Shown here one piece after another: positions 23,619-35,028 of a stretch of DNA of 64,000 bases; the stretch's first letter is position 1, and each line of letters begins with the position of its first letter. The position numbers and the translations under genes were made by a program. This DNA is from Aculops lycopersici (taxonomy: Eukaryota > Arthropoda > Arachnida > Trombidiformes > Eriophyidae), in the NCBI GenBank assembly GCA_015350385.1, contig WNKI01000001.1, forward strand, positions 12,149,329 to 12,213,328. The letters run 5' to 3'. The notes under the pieces were generated by a model that did not search any database, was not told the DNA's origin, and was given only the letters and a program-made list of their open reading frames with translations.

Positions 23619-24950
23619 CCTCCATCCCAGTGGAGCTCAAATGAATGAATGTCAAGTTGGAATTACCGCAATGTCAACAGATCAGCGAACCAGAAGTCGC
23701 ACCTCCAATGACTGCGGCGGCGGCGGCCTCCTAGCGCCAAGTCGACGAGAAACGACAGCCTCTAGTTTTCGCCTCATCCCTCTTTCTCTGTTTAGTTTGA
23801 GGTTCCGCTTTGGAGTCGATAAGCCAGTTAGCTAGCTTACTTGGATCCGTATTGCCACCACTGAGGCAGCAAACTCTCGTCGACAACAGCCGAGGATTAT
23901 CCGTCTCATTGGCACCAGATGGCAAGTCTGAATGGGCGACAACAGTAGCACAGGCACAGGCAAGCGGCAGCAACTCAACAAGTTGTCTCAGCCTCTTCAC
24001 CACCATTGCCATGGCAAATCAGTTGTCAATAGTCTTTTCCGGCTATCGGAACGCTAGCTTGATCCTTTGCGACTGTCGTCTTGCCGGCGTCTTTTGTGTT
24101 TTGGAGAGCTCAAGTGGTTTGCTTTCTCGCTCTCTCTCTCTCTCTCTTTCTCTTTCAACGCTTTAGATGTTCGTGTCTCGCTGCCAAGTTAGCTGGCCGC
24201 ACGTTTAGCTGCTCTTGCAATGGCCAGCCACCAAGAAGGACCCTTGTAATGATTTTTATCGAATAAGTGGTCGGCCATATTGACGCTGTCGCTTCTAATG
24301 ACACTTGTCCACCAAAAGGAGGATCTCGCAAGCGCCGATGGTACCGCCGAATGAGTGTGGGCGGGCCACACGGGTCTCGCTCTCTGAGCCAACGTCCAGG
24401 AAGGGGCCGCAGCGGAGCGTGGGATTCCGCCCCCACACGCTCGTGTTCCCGCACCGCCTCGACGAGATGCGCCGGGGAAGTCGGCAGCGGCGAGTGCAAC
24501 AACAACAACAACAACAACAGCACCACCAGCAGCAGTGGCAATTCAATTTGCAACGTGTGCGCCGACTTGTGTTTTGAGTGCATCATTGATGCTACTGATG
24601 CAGAGCAAACCAATGAAACAGCTAACGAGAGAGAGACAAACATGGAGAGCGAGAGAAACTGCGTGGATCGGAATTGCAGAAGCGGTGGCCAAATCGGCGT
24701 CATTGGCAGCGTCAGCTGCGCTCGCTCTTTGGCCGGCCGAGTGAGTGTGGCATTGTGCGAGCGTGAATCGCGCGCGCGTTGAAACGAGAGAGCGGCAAAC
24801 GCAGCGAGCAAAAGAATTTGTGATCTGTGAACGAGTGTTGCATTGGCGAGGACTGTGAACTCTCCCGACTCGCGGTGCAGATTGAGAGAAGAGAAGCGAG
24901 CGCAACAAAACCGAAAAAAGAGAGCTCAACACAAGCGGGCGATAGCGAGA

Positions 24951-24991
24951 CAGAGAGAGAGAGGAGAGAAGAGAGAGAGAGGGAGAGAGAG
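24951..24991. repeat. (GA)n-rich microsatellite
   Basis: Imperfect GA/GAGG run about 500 bp upstream of the CD36-type receptor start. A shorter CT run lies at 24130-24147. Confidence 0.9.
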
Positions 24992-25506
24992 CAACAGTGC
25001 CATTGCCAATGAGTCGGCGTCGTCGCTGTCCAGCTTTCAGTCTTTTCTCTCTCTATCCCAGTCACTCGCGCACAGAACTCGTCACATTGAGGCTTGAAGT
25101 CTTCAGTTGGTCGTCTCATCGTTGTCGTGGTTGCTTGAGACAGAGAGAGATTTGTTGCCGGCGCAGCCAAAGCAGCACCAACCAATGCAACCGCAACAGC
25201 AACAGTAACAACTTTATTATTATTCCTCTTGAACCTCAGCAAACATCTTGCAATTTGCAACTTGCACCACCAGCAACCTAATTTGTCCATATTGTGGTCA
25301 ACGATTATCAATAAACTTGCAAGCCAGAAGACGAGAGTCAAGTTCCAAGGATAGAAGAAGTTACAAGAGTTTGCATAAGAAGAAGAAGGAGTCAACAATC
25401 GAGATTAGCATAGTATTAGCATATTTGAACCGCGAATAGTTGACGCCACCACCGAAGCGAGTTGAGGTGAAGCAACAGAAAGAGGAACAAGCAATAGCAG
25501 GCCAAA

Positions 25507-27090
25507 ATGTGGAAGTTTCTCTGCTACACTGTGGGCTTCCTCTTTGGAAGTCTCATGTTGTTTGGCGGGGCTGCCATCTTACATCTAATGCCAAATTTGT
25601 TTGCCGACAGGATCAAGGCTCAGTTGCCGCTAGTCCGTGGATCAGAAGCGTGGAATAGATACACGACACCCTCGGTTCCGCTACAGGTGCGAATGTACAT
25701 GTTCAATGTGACAAATCCCAACGAGGTTCTCAAGGGGGCAAAGCCGCAACTTCAACAAGTGGGACCAATAACTTTGAGTGAAAAGCGGCGAAAAGAGATT
25801 GTTGGCGTTAGTAGAGACAACTTTACACTTGACTATCGTCTCTATCGAACCTATTGGTTTCACCCCAATGAGTCACTGCCCATGGACTCAATAATCACAA
25901 TGCCAAATGCGCCAGCTTTCACTGCCTTCTCACAAGCCTACGAGAGGAGGGAAGATGAGGACTCGGCTGCCGATCCGGTCAAGGTTATAACAGATTTTGC
26001 GGGTAACGAAAGTTTATATCTAACCAAAACTGCAGAGGAGTGGCTCTTTTCTGGTATCAAAGTTGACTTCCTCGACAAACTAGAAGCCGACGGTGTGATA
26101 CCCGACGATCCTTTGCCGGAGAACAAGTTTGGCTTTTATTATAAAAAGAATGGCACTTGGGACGAGAAAGCTGATGGAACCATGACTGTGTCCACAGGTG
26201 TCGATGGAAACTTTGCAAATATTGGCAGGGTGGTGAAATGGAACAAAAATTCAGATTTAAATTATTGGAAGGGAAAGTATTGTAACACAATCCGAGGAAC
26301 CGATGGCCAATTTTTTCATCCATTTGTTGAGAAAGACGAAAGACTTGAAATATTTGCGCCCGATCTCTGCAGAACGCTCGCCATTGAATTTATCAAAACC
26401 ACATCCATCAGATCTATTGAACTTTATAGATTTGGTATTTCGGCCAATTTCTTCAAGCCTATCGACTACAACGACGAAACAAAGTGTTACTGCGTTAAGA
26501 AACACAAAGAGTCCAAGCAGAGATTCTGCAAACTTTCAGGAATCGTAGATGTCAGCAGTTGTCGCAAGAAACCGATTGTCTTATCAACGCCCCACTTTTA
26601 CAATGGAGATCCACAACTTAGACAAGCAGTCGAGGGTCTCTCCCCCTCGGCGGCCAATCACGATACTTTCATTGATATTGAACCAATGACTGGTTCCGTG
26701 TTGAGGGTTCGCCGAAGACTGCAGGTTAATGTTGAAATGGCCCCGTGGGATGGCTACAGGGACGCAAAATTAGCTTTAAAGCATCCCCTTATACATCCCT
26801 TCATTTGGCTTGACCAGTCTATTGTGGTGCCCGATGATCTTGCGCAGAAGCTCGAGAACAAACTAACTAAAATCGTCAGAATGGTAAGGATACTCTGTTA
26901 TGCAGCACTCATAACAGGACCAATTATATTGGTCGCCACACTCATATTTATATGCCGTGATATTAGAGGCGAAGATAAGAAGATTCAGAATGCCAAGAAG
27001 TCGAGCTCATCGAAAAACTCGGCTGGCGACTACCAGAAAGTGCAAGTGATTTTAAAACCCATGTCGGGCGGCACCGAGATTAATAGTTAA
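25507..27090 (+). CDS. CD36/SCARB-family class B scavenger receptor
   Basis: Two-pass membrane receptor of the CD36/LIMP-2/SR-B1/croquemort/SNMP family, which binds lipoproteins, lipids or apoptotic cells. The ATG at 25507 gives 527 aa, typical for the family. It has a short cytosolic N-terminus, TM1 (residues about 7-29), a large ectodomain starting WNRYTTPSVPLQVRMYMFNV, the family block PQLQQVGPITLSEKRRKEI, several N-glycosylation sequons, a Cys cluster (CYCVKK, FCKLSGIVDVSSC) expected to form the conserved disulfides, and the block PHFYNGD. TM2 lies at about 461-484 (LCYAALITGPIILVATLIFI), followed by a Lys/Ser-rich cytosolic tail. There are no introns, unusual for this family in most animals. 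Which subfamily it belongs to cannot be decided by eye. Confidence 0.93.
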   Translation: MWKFLCYTVGFLFGSLMLFGGAAILHLMPNLFADRIKAQLPLVRGSEAWNRYTTPSVPLQVRMYMFNVTNPNEVLKGAKPQLQQVGPITLSEKRRKEIVGVSRDNFTLDYRLYRTYWFHPNESLPMDSIITMPNAPAFTAFSQAYERREDEDSAADPVKVITDFAGNESLYLTKTAEEWLFSGIKVDFLDKLEADGVIPDDPLPENKFGFYYKKNGTWDEKADGTMTVSTGVDGNFANIGRVVKWNKNSDLNYWKGKYCNTIRGTDGQFFHPFVEKDERLEIFAPDLCRTLAIEFIKTTSIRSIELYRFGISANFFKPIDYNDETKCYCVKKHKESKQRFCKLSGIVDVSSCRKKPIVLSTPHFYNGDPQLRQAVEGLSPSAANHDTFIDIEPMTGSVLRVRRRLQVNVEMAPWDGYRDAKLALKHPLIHPFIWLDQSIVVPDDLAQKLENKLTKIVRMVRILCYAALITGPIILVATLIFICRDIRGEDKKIQNAKKSSSSKNSAGDYQKVQVILKPMSGGTEINS

Positions 27091-27952
27091 CCAGGAGTGA
27101 GCTTGTTGATGCTTCGATTAGGGTCTGAGAACGACAGAGAGAGAGAGGAACTCGACAGCAGTATTTGGCGATCGATTGATAAATGTATTATAATTATAAA
27201 GTAATATTATTATTATTACCTTTACCTAAAATATACACCGACCACTACAACAACCACAAGAACCCTCACACAAATATTTTATACTGTATTTTATAAAAGA
27301 GATATAATGAAATGATCTAGCGCAGAGGTGAATTTGGGAAACAAAGTCACACCTGTCTGAGGTGACATAAAACACTATCTACGCCACGACTGCATTTAAC
27401 TGCATTCATAACCGCAACCATCACTTATTTGTCGCTGCCACGCGCTCTATCATTCAACTCTTTCATTGCACAATACTCAATCCAATATACCCGTCGGCTA
27501 GACTCTGTCATGACATACTGCTATGTTTATTCGAACAACATTAGAACACCATGAGAGACCAACAGCAAAACAACAAACCAACTCGGCAAAGTCATTCCAA
27601 ATTCATCAGTATGGGCGAAATCGATGTTAGAGAAAGAGCAGTCACAATATTTGCCGGCGCCTCCATAAATAGAATGCTGCTTGTTGCCTAACTGCCACCG
27701 TCGACATGCCACTGAGGCTTCCGCGATTTGACGACGTCAATGAATCACTTCGCCCGCCTTTAATACAAGTTTCAGAAAGATAGAGAGAGAAAACGTCTAA
27801 ACAAATTACATTCAATCACTACACGAGCTAGTCGAAACAGAAGACGATCATAAGTCAAGCAAAAGATCAAAGGTAGGGAGTTGGGACGCAGATTATTAGC
27901 AAGCAACTAGAACTTGGAATCTTTAATCCCTGAAGAGCTTTGTGCAAACATA
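27091..27952. other. Intergenic region
   Basis: Between two plus-strand genes. The first part is AT-rich and probably the 3' untranslated region of the receptor. No exact AATAAA was found; ATTATAAAG-like and TTATAAAA sequences occur at about 27190-27300. No other gene seen. Confidence 0.5.
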
Positions 27953-28837
27953 ATGACTACCCAACGACTGACGAGTAGTGCAAGTGGCACTTTGCGCGCC
28001 AGCCTAAGCGTCATCCTGTTGGGCCTCGTGGCTCACCTGGCGCTGCTGGTCATGATTGGAGGTGATCAGGTGGCATTAGCCGCTAACAACGGGAACTCCG
28101 GAGGTTCGAGGACTGGAATCGGCTTCTCAATTCCGTTCCCAACTCTTGGCTTGCCAAACTTCAACGTCTACCAGACGGATGGCCGTGGAAATGGTAATGG
28201 AAATAACAGAGGCAGCAATAGACGCGGCAACAACAATAAAAACAGACGTAACAACAGGAGTAACAGCAACAACAGCGATGATGACGATGATGATGATGAC
28301 AACGACGACGATGATGATAACAGCAGCAACGGTAGTGGAAATAACAGAGGTAGCAACAACCGCCAAGGCAACAACAGGCGCAACAACAAGCGCAACAACG
28401 GTAGTGGCGGCAGCCGCAACAATAACCAGGATGATAATGACGATGATGATTCCAGCAGCAGTGGTCGATCCTCAAATGGCGGCCGTGGCCGAAAAAACAA
28501 CAACGGCAGCAGCAGCAGCAGCAGCAAAGGCAGCGGCAGCAGCAAAGGCAACGGCAGTAGCAGCAGCAGCAAAGGCAACGGAAGCAAAGGCAACGGCAGT
28601 AGCAGCAGCAAAGGCAGCGGAAGTAGCAGCAGCAAAGGCAGCGGAAGCAGCAGTAGCAGCAAAGGCAACGGCAGCAGTAGCAGCAAAGGCAGCGGCAGCA
28701 GCAGCAAAGGTAGCGGCAGCAACAGCAGCTCGTCCGGAGGTAGCCCCAGTAAGGTGATCTTTCAGATTGGATCGCTCGAGGGGACCAACCCGCTCAAGGG
28801 TGTGGGCGACGAGGTGAAGAAGATGGGCCGCAAGTGA
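27953..28837 (+). CDS. Predicted secreted Asn/Ser/Gly/Lys-rich low-complexity protein
   Basis: Family not recognised. The ATG at 27953 gives 294 aa (the frame is open 13 codons further without ATG). Residues about 17-43 form a signal peptide (SLSVILLGLVAHLALLVMI, likely cleaved near VALA-ANN). A short ordered-looking piece, FSIPFPTLGLPNFNVYQTDG, follows. Then come an Asn/Arg/Gly-rich region, a pure Asp/Asn tract (residues about 115-130), a second Asn/Arg region with a DDNDDDD tract, and about 90 residues of SSSSKGSG/SSKGNG repeats. The end is again non-repetitive: SKVIFQIGSLEGTNPLKGVG plus a basic tail. The acid and Ser/Lys blocks suggest an extracellular matrix, glue, silk or mineral-binding role, but this is only inference. 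An AATAAA follows at 28913-28918. The non-repeat ends argue against a chance ORF. Confidence 0.7.
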   Translation: MTTQRLTSSASGTLRASLSVILLGLVAHLALLVMIGGDQVALAANNGNSGGSRTGIGFSIPFPTLGLPNFNVYQTDGRGNGNGNNRGSNRRGNNNKNRRNNRSNSNNSDDDDDDDDNDDDDDNSSNGSGNNRGSNNRQGNNRRNNKRNNGSGGSRNNNQDDNDDDDSSSSGRSSNGGRGRKNNNGSSSSSSKGSGSSKGNGSSSSSKGNGSKGNGSSSSKGSGSSSSKGSGSSSSSKGNGSSSSKGSGSSSKGSGSNSSSSGGSPSKVIFQIGSLEGTNPLKGVGDEVKKMGRK

Positions 28838-29714
28838 GCAGCTTGGCGACTGGAACTTAAACTAGTGATGCTCCCATAGCTTTGTTTGCATTCAAGCTTG
28901 AAAGTTCGAGTCAATAAACAAACTTTCATTATTTAATAGACAGACGAACTTTTCCCAGTTCTCGTTGAGGTCACATAAAGTTTCGCTCTTGAATTTATTC
29001 GAAGAGTCAATGAAAACTGGCAAGCTAGTTGGCGAGCTATCTATTTAAAGTCGACTTTACAGATGAAAACCGACCGAAACTTGCGAGTTGATTTTGTTAA
29101 ACTCTTTGCTCAACTCTTTGAAAACGCCCACTAGGCCTCTGAGTCCAATTTGTTTCCCGGCTTCCTGTTGGAGGTGACGGGCTCCCTAATTTGATGCCGT
29201 GTCAGCGCGCACGCGGCCAGTCGTCCGTGAGATGTGGTGTTGTGTAATTGCTAGTAGCAGCATTACATTGGCGACCTCGTTGCCGCCTTGTTCTGTCGCC
29301 TTTTGAGCGCTAACATTCGACTTGGGTTCCCAAGTCCGGCCGCCATATGCTGGCGATGCCGAGTTAGCGGGCTATTTGTCAGTCCAACACATAGCCATCG
29401 AATGCCGTGCAATCTGGCCGACCGCATAGCAACCACGCGGTCGGGTGCCCTCGTCTCTGTGGCAAGCTAGCGGCATGCTCTCTTTTGTTCGCTGTCGTCG
29501 CTGAATGCTGCGAGCGTCAGCTGGCCGGCATTTAGCTTGGTAGCTAGTAATAAAAACAGAAACAGGAGCAAAACAATGATAACATGCAGTATATTGCCCA
29601 ACAACAGCAACAATACTAACCTCCTGATTGATCCACCACCTTAGCGTCCAAGGAGTTCCAAATAGTCCACTCAAATTGTAGACCTGCCAACCAATCAGCC
29701 AGCCAGCCTCCAGA
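28838..29714. other. Intergenic region upstream of AP1S
   Basis: Contains the polyadenylation signal of the preceding gene and presumably the AP1S promoter. A CCTCCAG acceptor-like sequence sits one base before the AP1S ATG, so a 5' untranslated intron is possible. No other gene seen. Confidence 0.5.
28913..28918 (+). terminator. Polyadenylation signal AATAAA
   Basis: Exact AATAAA 76 bp after the stop of the secreted low-complexity gene. Confidence 0.7.
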
Positions 29715-30188
29715 ATGATGCACTTTATGCTGCTTTTCAGTCGTCAGGGGAAACTGCGCCTACAGAAATGGTTCACCGCCTACCCAGAGAAGCAGAAGAA
29801 GAAGGTTGTCCGCGAGCTTGTTGGCTTGGTGTTGGCCAGGAAGCCAAAGATGTGCGCCTTCATCGAGTGGAAGGACCTCAAGATTGTGTACAAACGCTAC
29901 GCCAGCCTCTACTTCATGGCCGCCGTTGAGCAGGACGACAATCAGCTGCTTACACTTGAGGTCATTCACAGGTACGTCGAGGTTCTGGACAAGTACTTTG
30001 GTTCCGTTTGCGAATTGGATATTATTTTCAACTTTGAAAAGGCCTACTTCATTCTCGACGAGCTCATTTTGGGCGGCGAGATTCAGGAGACGGGAAAGAA
30101 GAGTATTCATAAGGTTATTTCGGCGCAGGATCTCATGCAGGATGAGGAGACGCCTCACGGTTTCTTCGACGAGTACGGACTCGGCTGA
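29715..30188 (+). CDS. AP1S: AP-1 clathrin adaptor complex subunit sigma
   Basis: Small (sigma) chain of the AP-1 adaptor, which builds clathrin coats at the trans-Golgi network and endosomes and helps bind dileucine sorting signals. The ATG at 29715 (followed by a second ATG) gives 157 aa against 158 in human AP1S1. It begins MMHFMLLFSRQGKLRLQKWF and contains LARKPKMCAFIEWKDLKIVY, YASLYFMAAVEQDDN, LTLEVIHRYVEVLDKYFG and VCELDIIFNFEKAYFILDE, nearly identical to the family core. The ending FDEYGLG matches the AP-1 rather than AP-2 or AP-3 sigma type. Uninterrupted coding region. The assignment is very secure. Confidence 0.97.
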   Translation: MMHFMLLFSRQGKLRLQKWFTAYPEKQKKKVVRELVGLVLARKPKMCAFIEWKDLKIVYKRYASLYFMAAVEQDDNQLLTLEVIHRYVEVLDKYFGSVCELDIIFNFEKAYFILDELILGGEIQETGKKSIHKVISAQDLMQDEETPHGFFDEYGLG

Positions 30189-30232
30189 GTTTGCTCGCTG
30201 TATGTTTGCTCAGAGGCACTCAATTCTTATGT

Positions 30233-30238
30233 AATAAA
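30233..30238 (+). terminator. Polyadenylation signal AATAAA (AP1S)
   Basis: Exact AATAAA 45 bp after the AP1S stop codon. Confidence 0.8.
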
Positions 30239-30435
30239 GTAATGGATGATTTTCACAGATATCCACTCAATCTCACCTAAAACTAACACAAATTGGCGCT
30301 CTGTTTGCCAACGGGTAAAGCTATCTGAAAGTCGTGAAGATTGAAGGCTCACCTGATGGGATCCACAGGGAGAGGCGACTATCTTGGCGCGATGAGCTTG
30401 ACGCCTGCGCGCGAGCAGCCGTCAGAGTTTAGTCG

Positions 30436-30460
30436 GGTCGAGTCGAGTCGAGTCGAGTCG
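30436..30460. repeat. (GTCGA)n pentanucleotide array
   Basis: About five tandem copies of GTCGA. Confidence 0.9.
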
Positions 30461-33108
30461 CATTAAGCTCAGGTTGCCAAAAGACATTCAATTTGCCGCT
30501 GGGGCGCCAACTACGACTTAGGGCCCAGCAAAGAGGCCAATTTGATTATGCACCAACAAACGAGCGACTTGCCGTTTACTTGAACTTTGGTTGCGGCATT
30601 GAATCCATTTTGTTCCTTTGCCTCGTGCTTCGAATCTCCAGCGCCTCGTTCTGAGGAATCGATTGATTTCCGTTGCGAGATATAAAATTGGAGGGCAAAG
30701 CCAGCAACATTAGTGTTTGGTTGATGCCCTTGCAGCTTACTGCCAACAAACTGAATAATACCACCCACTCGTTCACAATACCGATGGACTGGTTTAGTGC
30801 GTTTGGCTCCTATTGTCCGCAAATGAAATACTAAACTGCAGCCATCCAGTCAGTGAGCCTGGACCTCTTATCGCTAGCTTCCATCTTCGTTCTTCACCCG
30901 ACCACCTGATCAAAATAAACCTTGGCTCTGTGAGACTCCCGCTCAGTTTGCCTTTCCATTCCTTCGAACCACTTAGCCGCCCGCTCATCCCCTTTACCTG
31001 CGACCGGCGACCCTTGCTGCCTCCACTTCCCCTAACACTTGCACCTGCGCCTTCACATTCACTCAAACTCGAGCCATCCACTCGAAACTCCGGGCGGAAG
31101 GAATTGCAACCCACTAGGCACTCGACCAATGCCTTTCGCTTCTTCTCTTGCATCCCTCCGAGATTAGCCGGCAACTCCGGTATCAGTGCGAGCAGGATCT
31201 AGCTATTGGACTCGCTCGCCTCGCTGCCAGCCAAATTGGGTGCAGCCGATTGCACGTCCGTCGTTGCCGCCAGGTGCATCCAAACCCAAGTTTCCGTTGC
31301 ACCAGCCGCTTGCTTTGGTGAACCGGCCAGTCGGGCGGAAGAATGTTGACTCTCATCGTCGGCGACGTCGTATTGGTGGATCTCTCGTGTGATGGGACAG
31401 CGGTATTATCTTCTGAGCTGCCCCTACGTTTGCTCACCAGGCCACCGAGTTCCCGAGACTTCAGCGAGTCGAATTTGTTGAGAGCAAGACTCGACTAAGT
31501 TGGTCGACTCAATGCTGGTGGCTACACGTTCGAGCCGACGTTTGCATTTGTCGTAGCGATGATTCGACATGTCGTCTGAGGTGATAGTGAGTTCGAGTCG
31601 CTAGTTCCACCGGCAATTGATAGGCTGGCAGCGGAGGGGCCAATGTGGCTGGACGGCTCTCGCTTGCCATTGTGGTCGTGATCATCGTCCTAATGGGCAG
31701 CCTGCGTCGCGCCAAGCTCCCACCGGCCGGCGATAGTTGAAGCTGATGTATTTATCCAGCTGGCGGCAGTAAGTTCACTAGCTCACTACTAGTGGTGGCT
31801 CGCTAGCTTGTCGCGGCCACCTGCTATCCCAGTGGCAAGAGACAAGCCACCGAGGGCGAGTGGCCTGCTCTCGCTGGCTATCCTTCGACCAAACGGATGG
31901 AAACTCCTGTGTTATTTGGGCGCTTCGAGGCGTCAATCATATTGAAGCGAGCCTACGAGCCAGTGGCGCTGACAAGTTGGAGGCGAGCGAGACAAGAACA
32001 ACGTCATATTCAATCTCCTGGCTACTAGTGGCAGCAGTGGCAGTAGCAGCGGCAGTAGCAGTAGAGTCACACCGAGTGGCGGGGCCAATTTATGTGTCGC
32101 ACGAACTCGGTGTAGCTCAGCTGGCGCCAGCTAGCAGTTAGTTGCCCTATCGACTGGTAGCCAAGTTCAGCGAGCTACCGAGCCCGTCATCCGGCCGGTC
32201 AACCAGTGGTTGATGCACGTGCCGCTCGAGGCCACGGGCGGCGCCACTCGCCGCTATTCCCCTCTGTCTCTCCAGTTGTGATATTGGCGATGGCAGCGAG
32301 CGCCTAGCGACTTGCGGCGCTATGTGCCCTGAGCGTTGCGCGTCCCACGCTCTAGTCAAATCAAAGGGGAAGCGAGTAGCTAGTGCCTCTGGCCAATTTG
32401 TTAAGTTGCTCGTCGCTCTTGGTTGTTGTTGTCGTCGCGGTGGTTGTAGTCGTGGTAGCATTTGGCCCGCCAGTCGGTTCAGTTGGCTCAAGTTTAGTTG
32501 GTTACTAACACTGAGTTACTGAAGGATGAGTTTGCTCGTGACACAAAAGCTCGTTGCTTATGCATTGGTAACTCAACTCAACTCTGCTCGCCTGAGCCAC
32601 CAGCAAAGTGGTGCGAGCCACTTGCTTGCATCGTCATAATATTTTGATGGATTTCTGAGCCACTCTCTCGCTCGCTCGCTAGCCAAGTTACTAACTCACC
32701 AGCGCGAAGTCGGCAAGATAGCGGGCAACCAGCGACTAGAGAGGAGTTGGGTGGCAAATAGGATTTAGGTCCCCGTGCTTCCTGGCCAAGTGGCTGGGAC
32801 AACGACTATGGCTTTGCCAACATGAAAACTTAGCAACAGAAAGAGAGTGAGAGACAAACTGACAGTTAGCCCGTATCACAGCGGCCTCTTTGGCGGGATG
32901 GCAGCTTGTGTCTTCGCCTCGCCGACCACTCGCCAGCTACAACAAATTGGCTGGTCGGTTGGCGAGCTCGCCGAGCAGCAAGCGAGCGATTGAATCACGT
33001 CGGCTGCTGACCAACGACGACCATGTCCACCAACCACCACCGCCAGCGACAACTGGCGACATAATGAACTCAAGTTCCGCTGGCGGGTCATTTTATTATC
33101 GATGGTTT

Positions 33109-33210
33109 GGTCTTCCGGAAGAGCAACTCATCGTTGCGCTCCGGAAGACCTCTAGTTGCTTGCTCTTTTTGCGTCTGGTGTCTCTCCCTCAGAGAGAGAG
33201 GCACCAGACG
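33109..33210. repeat. Two adjacent imperfect inverted repeats (hairpins)
   Basis: Hairpin 1 pairs 33109-33127 (GGTCTTCCGGAAGAGCAAC) with 33133-33150 (GTTGCGCTCCGGAAGACC), loop TCATC. Hairpin 2 pairs 33172-33186 (CGTCTGGTGTCTCTC) with 33194-33210 (GAGAGAGGCACCAGACG). They are 21 nt apart. They could be structured RNA, a microRNA-like cluster or remains of a mobile element; the sequence alone does not decide. Confidence 0.6.
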
Positions 33211-34151
33211 AGCACTCAAGAGAGACTGACTGGCAAATATGGCCGCCGAGGGCGCGCAAACCGCAGCTCAGTTTGCTTGCTTCTCTTACAGTTTTACTTA
33301 AGCAACCAAATTGAACTCAAACTCCTTGGCTGCTGATGGTGGCGCAACATCGAGAAACAAGACGACAAGCAAACCGTACACTTTCGTCCCTCTGCTCCAA
33401 GTAACCGCATAAACAAGCACCCGAATCTTCAAATCTCTTGCTGTTGTTGTCACCACTGTCATTGGGACTGTCGATGTGCTTTTCCCAAACGAACCAAGCG
33501 CAAGCCGGAGCCAGTTGGGCGAAAGTTGCGTTGTGTGTTGCTAGTGACGTGGATATCGTCGTCGTCTTCGTTGTTGGCGCCTCGATTCGGTTAGAGGCAC
33601 CGACAAAATCTCGCCTCGAGCTTTGGAACTTCCACCGAGAACAGAGAGACGGGCAGCAACAGCAAAGTTCAGTTCGAAGTTGCGCGTCAATTTATGGGGC
33701 CAAGTTCATGGGGTAGCCGCTCGCGCCGGAATTAGCCGACTCTTTTTCCGCGCTCCAAAGTCCTTTGGTCGTTCTGGTTGGAGGCTTTGAGCGCCAAGAT
33801 GCCAGTGGGCTAGAGGCTAGCCAGCTAGTTGGGCAAACCCACAAACTGAACCAGGGCTAAACAACTCGAATCGAATCGAATCTAAGCGAGCGGCCGTTGG
33901 AGTCACCAACTGGCGAGGCTTAAGGGCGCGGATTTCCCGCGGCTCGAGTTGTTAGATCTGCGATCAAAATATAGAGAGCAGCAAGCTAGTGAGTGAAGCT
34001 GCCCGTCGAGAGGGATAAACGAAACGGGATCAGTGGCATCCTCCAGCAAGCAAGTCAACTTGGGCCCGCGGCAATCGGAGTCCCACTGCGCTTCGCATAA
34101 TAATGATGAACGAGCAGCTCGGGTTTAGTTTGAAGTAGAGCAGGAGTTTAG

Positions 34152-35028
34152 CTCTCTATCTGGTCGTCTGTCCGTAGAGTTGGGAATATTCTGCAGGCAA
34201 GCGGAGTCTCACTTTCCGAGCGGCGAGTTGATTCAAAAGAAGAACCAACACTTGAGTTCTGGTTGCGAGAAGAGAGAAAGCGTATCCATTGCTGCAACAA
34301 TATCCGAAGGCACTCTCCGATCAAATGGTTAAAATCAGACATCGAGGTTCGTTCACTATGCTAGTCGGCTACTGCGCAATGCTTTGAATGTTGAAGTCTC
34401 TAACTATTGTCTTGTATGAAGAGGAATCGTCACTTAGAGTTTCATTTGATAGGCTAACTGAGAAACTGAACTGAGAAATGGCCGAAACTGGTGCCAGTTG
34501 AGTGGGCAATTCAGACGAGTCCTGGAGCAAATACATTTACGAGCGATAGTGAGGCTTCGCTTGGTTCCCGATCGGTCTCATTCTATTTTCGGAAAGTTTT
34601 GTCATCTTGTTGGACCAGAACTAATAGCCTTCACTGAGGAGAGGCTAGAGATTAACATTATTTTGAAGGACAATCCAATCGACGACACAATCAAAAAGTA
34701 CTTCGCGGAAAACCACGTTTATGCGGAAAGGAAGTTGCTTCGAGTCCTCGGCGTCAATCTTAGATGATAAAATCTTCACTAAGGCGAGCAGAGTCGGTTT
34801 GAGATTAAACAGGTGGTTGATCATGATTATTCGGGTACGTGGAGAAAAAGTTATCACGTAGCGAGTCTTCGTTCATCATCTAGTTGTAGTAACATCAACA
34901 TAAGAAAAGCTCACCCACCAGGCCAATAAGTTACAGGCAACGAGAGAGAAATTAGAGCTTGAAATTTCGTTCCGTCATTCCGTCGAGTTTGATTTGGATT
35001 TGCTCAAGCTCAACCCGAGCAATGAGGT
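34152..35028 (+). other. Possible degraded or unrecognised coding patch
   Basis: Three plus-strand frames here look more protein-like than their surroundings. The frame 34152-34361 contains EPTLEFWLREERKRIHCC. The frame 34498-34767 contains AFTEERLEINIILKDNP and KKYFAENHVYAERKLL but has no ATG (opens at TTG). A stretch after a CACCCACCAG acceptor-like site (about 34921-35028) contains ANKLQATREKLELEISF and is followed by GTAATA. No family is recognised and the splice phases are not convincing. It may be a decayed transposon or gene. Confidence 0.2.

Larger units (their letters stand above)
22020..25506. other. Intergenic region between COG4 and the CD36-type receptor
   Basis: No conserved protein recognised. 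ORFs near 22128-22523 are short and lack known motifs; I compared them with the missing COG4 C-terminus without a match. The right part has long CT and GA repeats and a 20-N gap, and probably includes the promoter and 5' untranslated region of the downstream receptor. No AATAAA was found close behind COG4. Confidence 0.55.

Noticed and set aside
28168..28722. Long minus-strand Leu/Pro/Ser frame opposite the secreted protein
   Set aside because: It is the antisense shadow of a repeat; no ATG-led protein features, only Leu-Pro repeats.
30576..30776. Minus-strand frame NEWVVLFSLLAVSCKG as possible secreted peptide
   Set aside because: No ATG; begins at GTG after intergenic sequence, and no homologous pattern was recognised.
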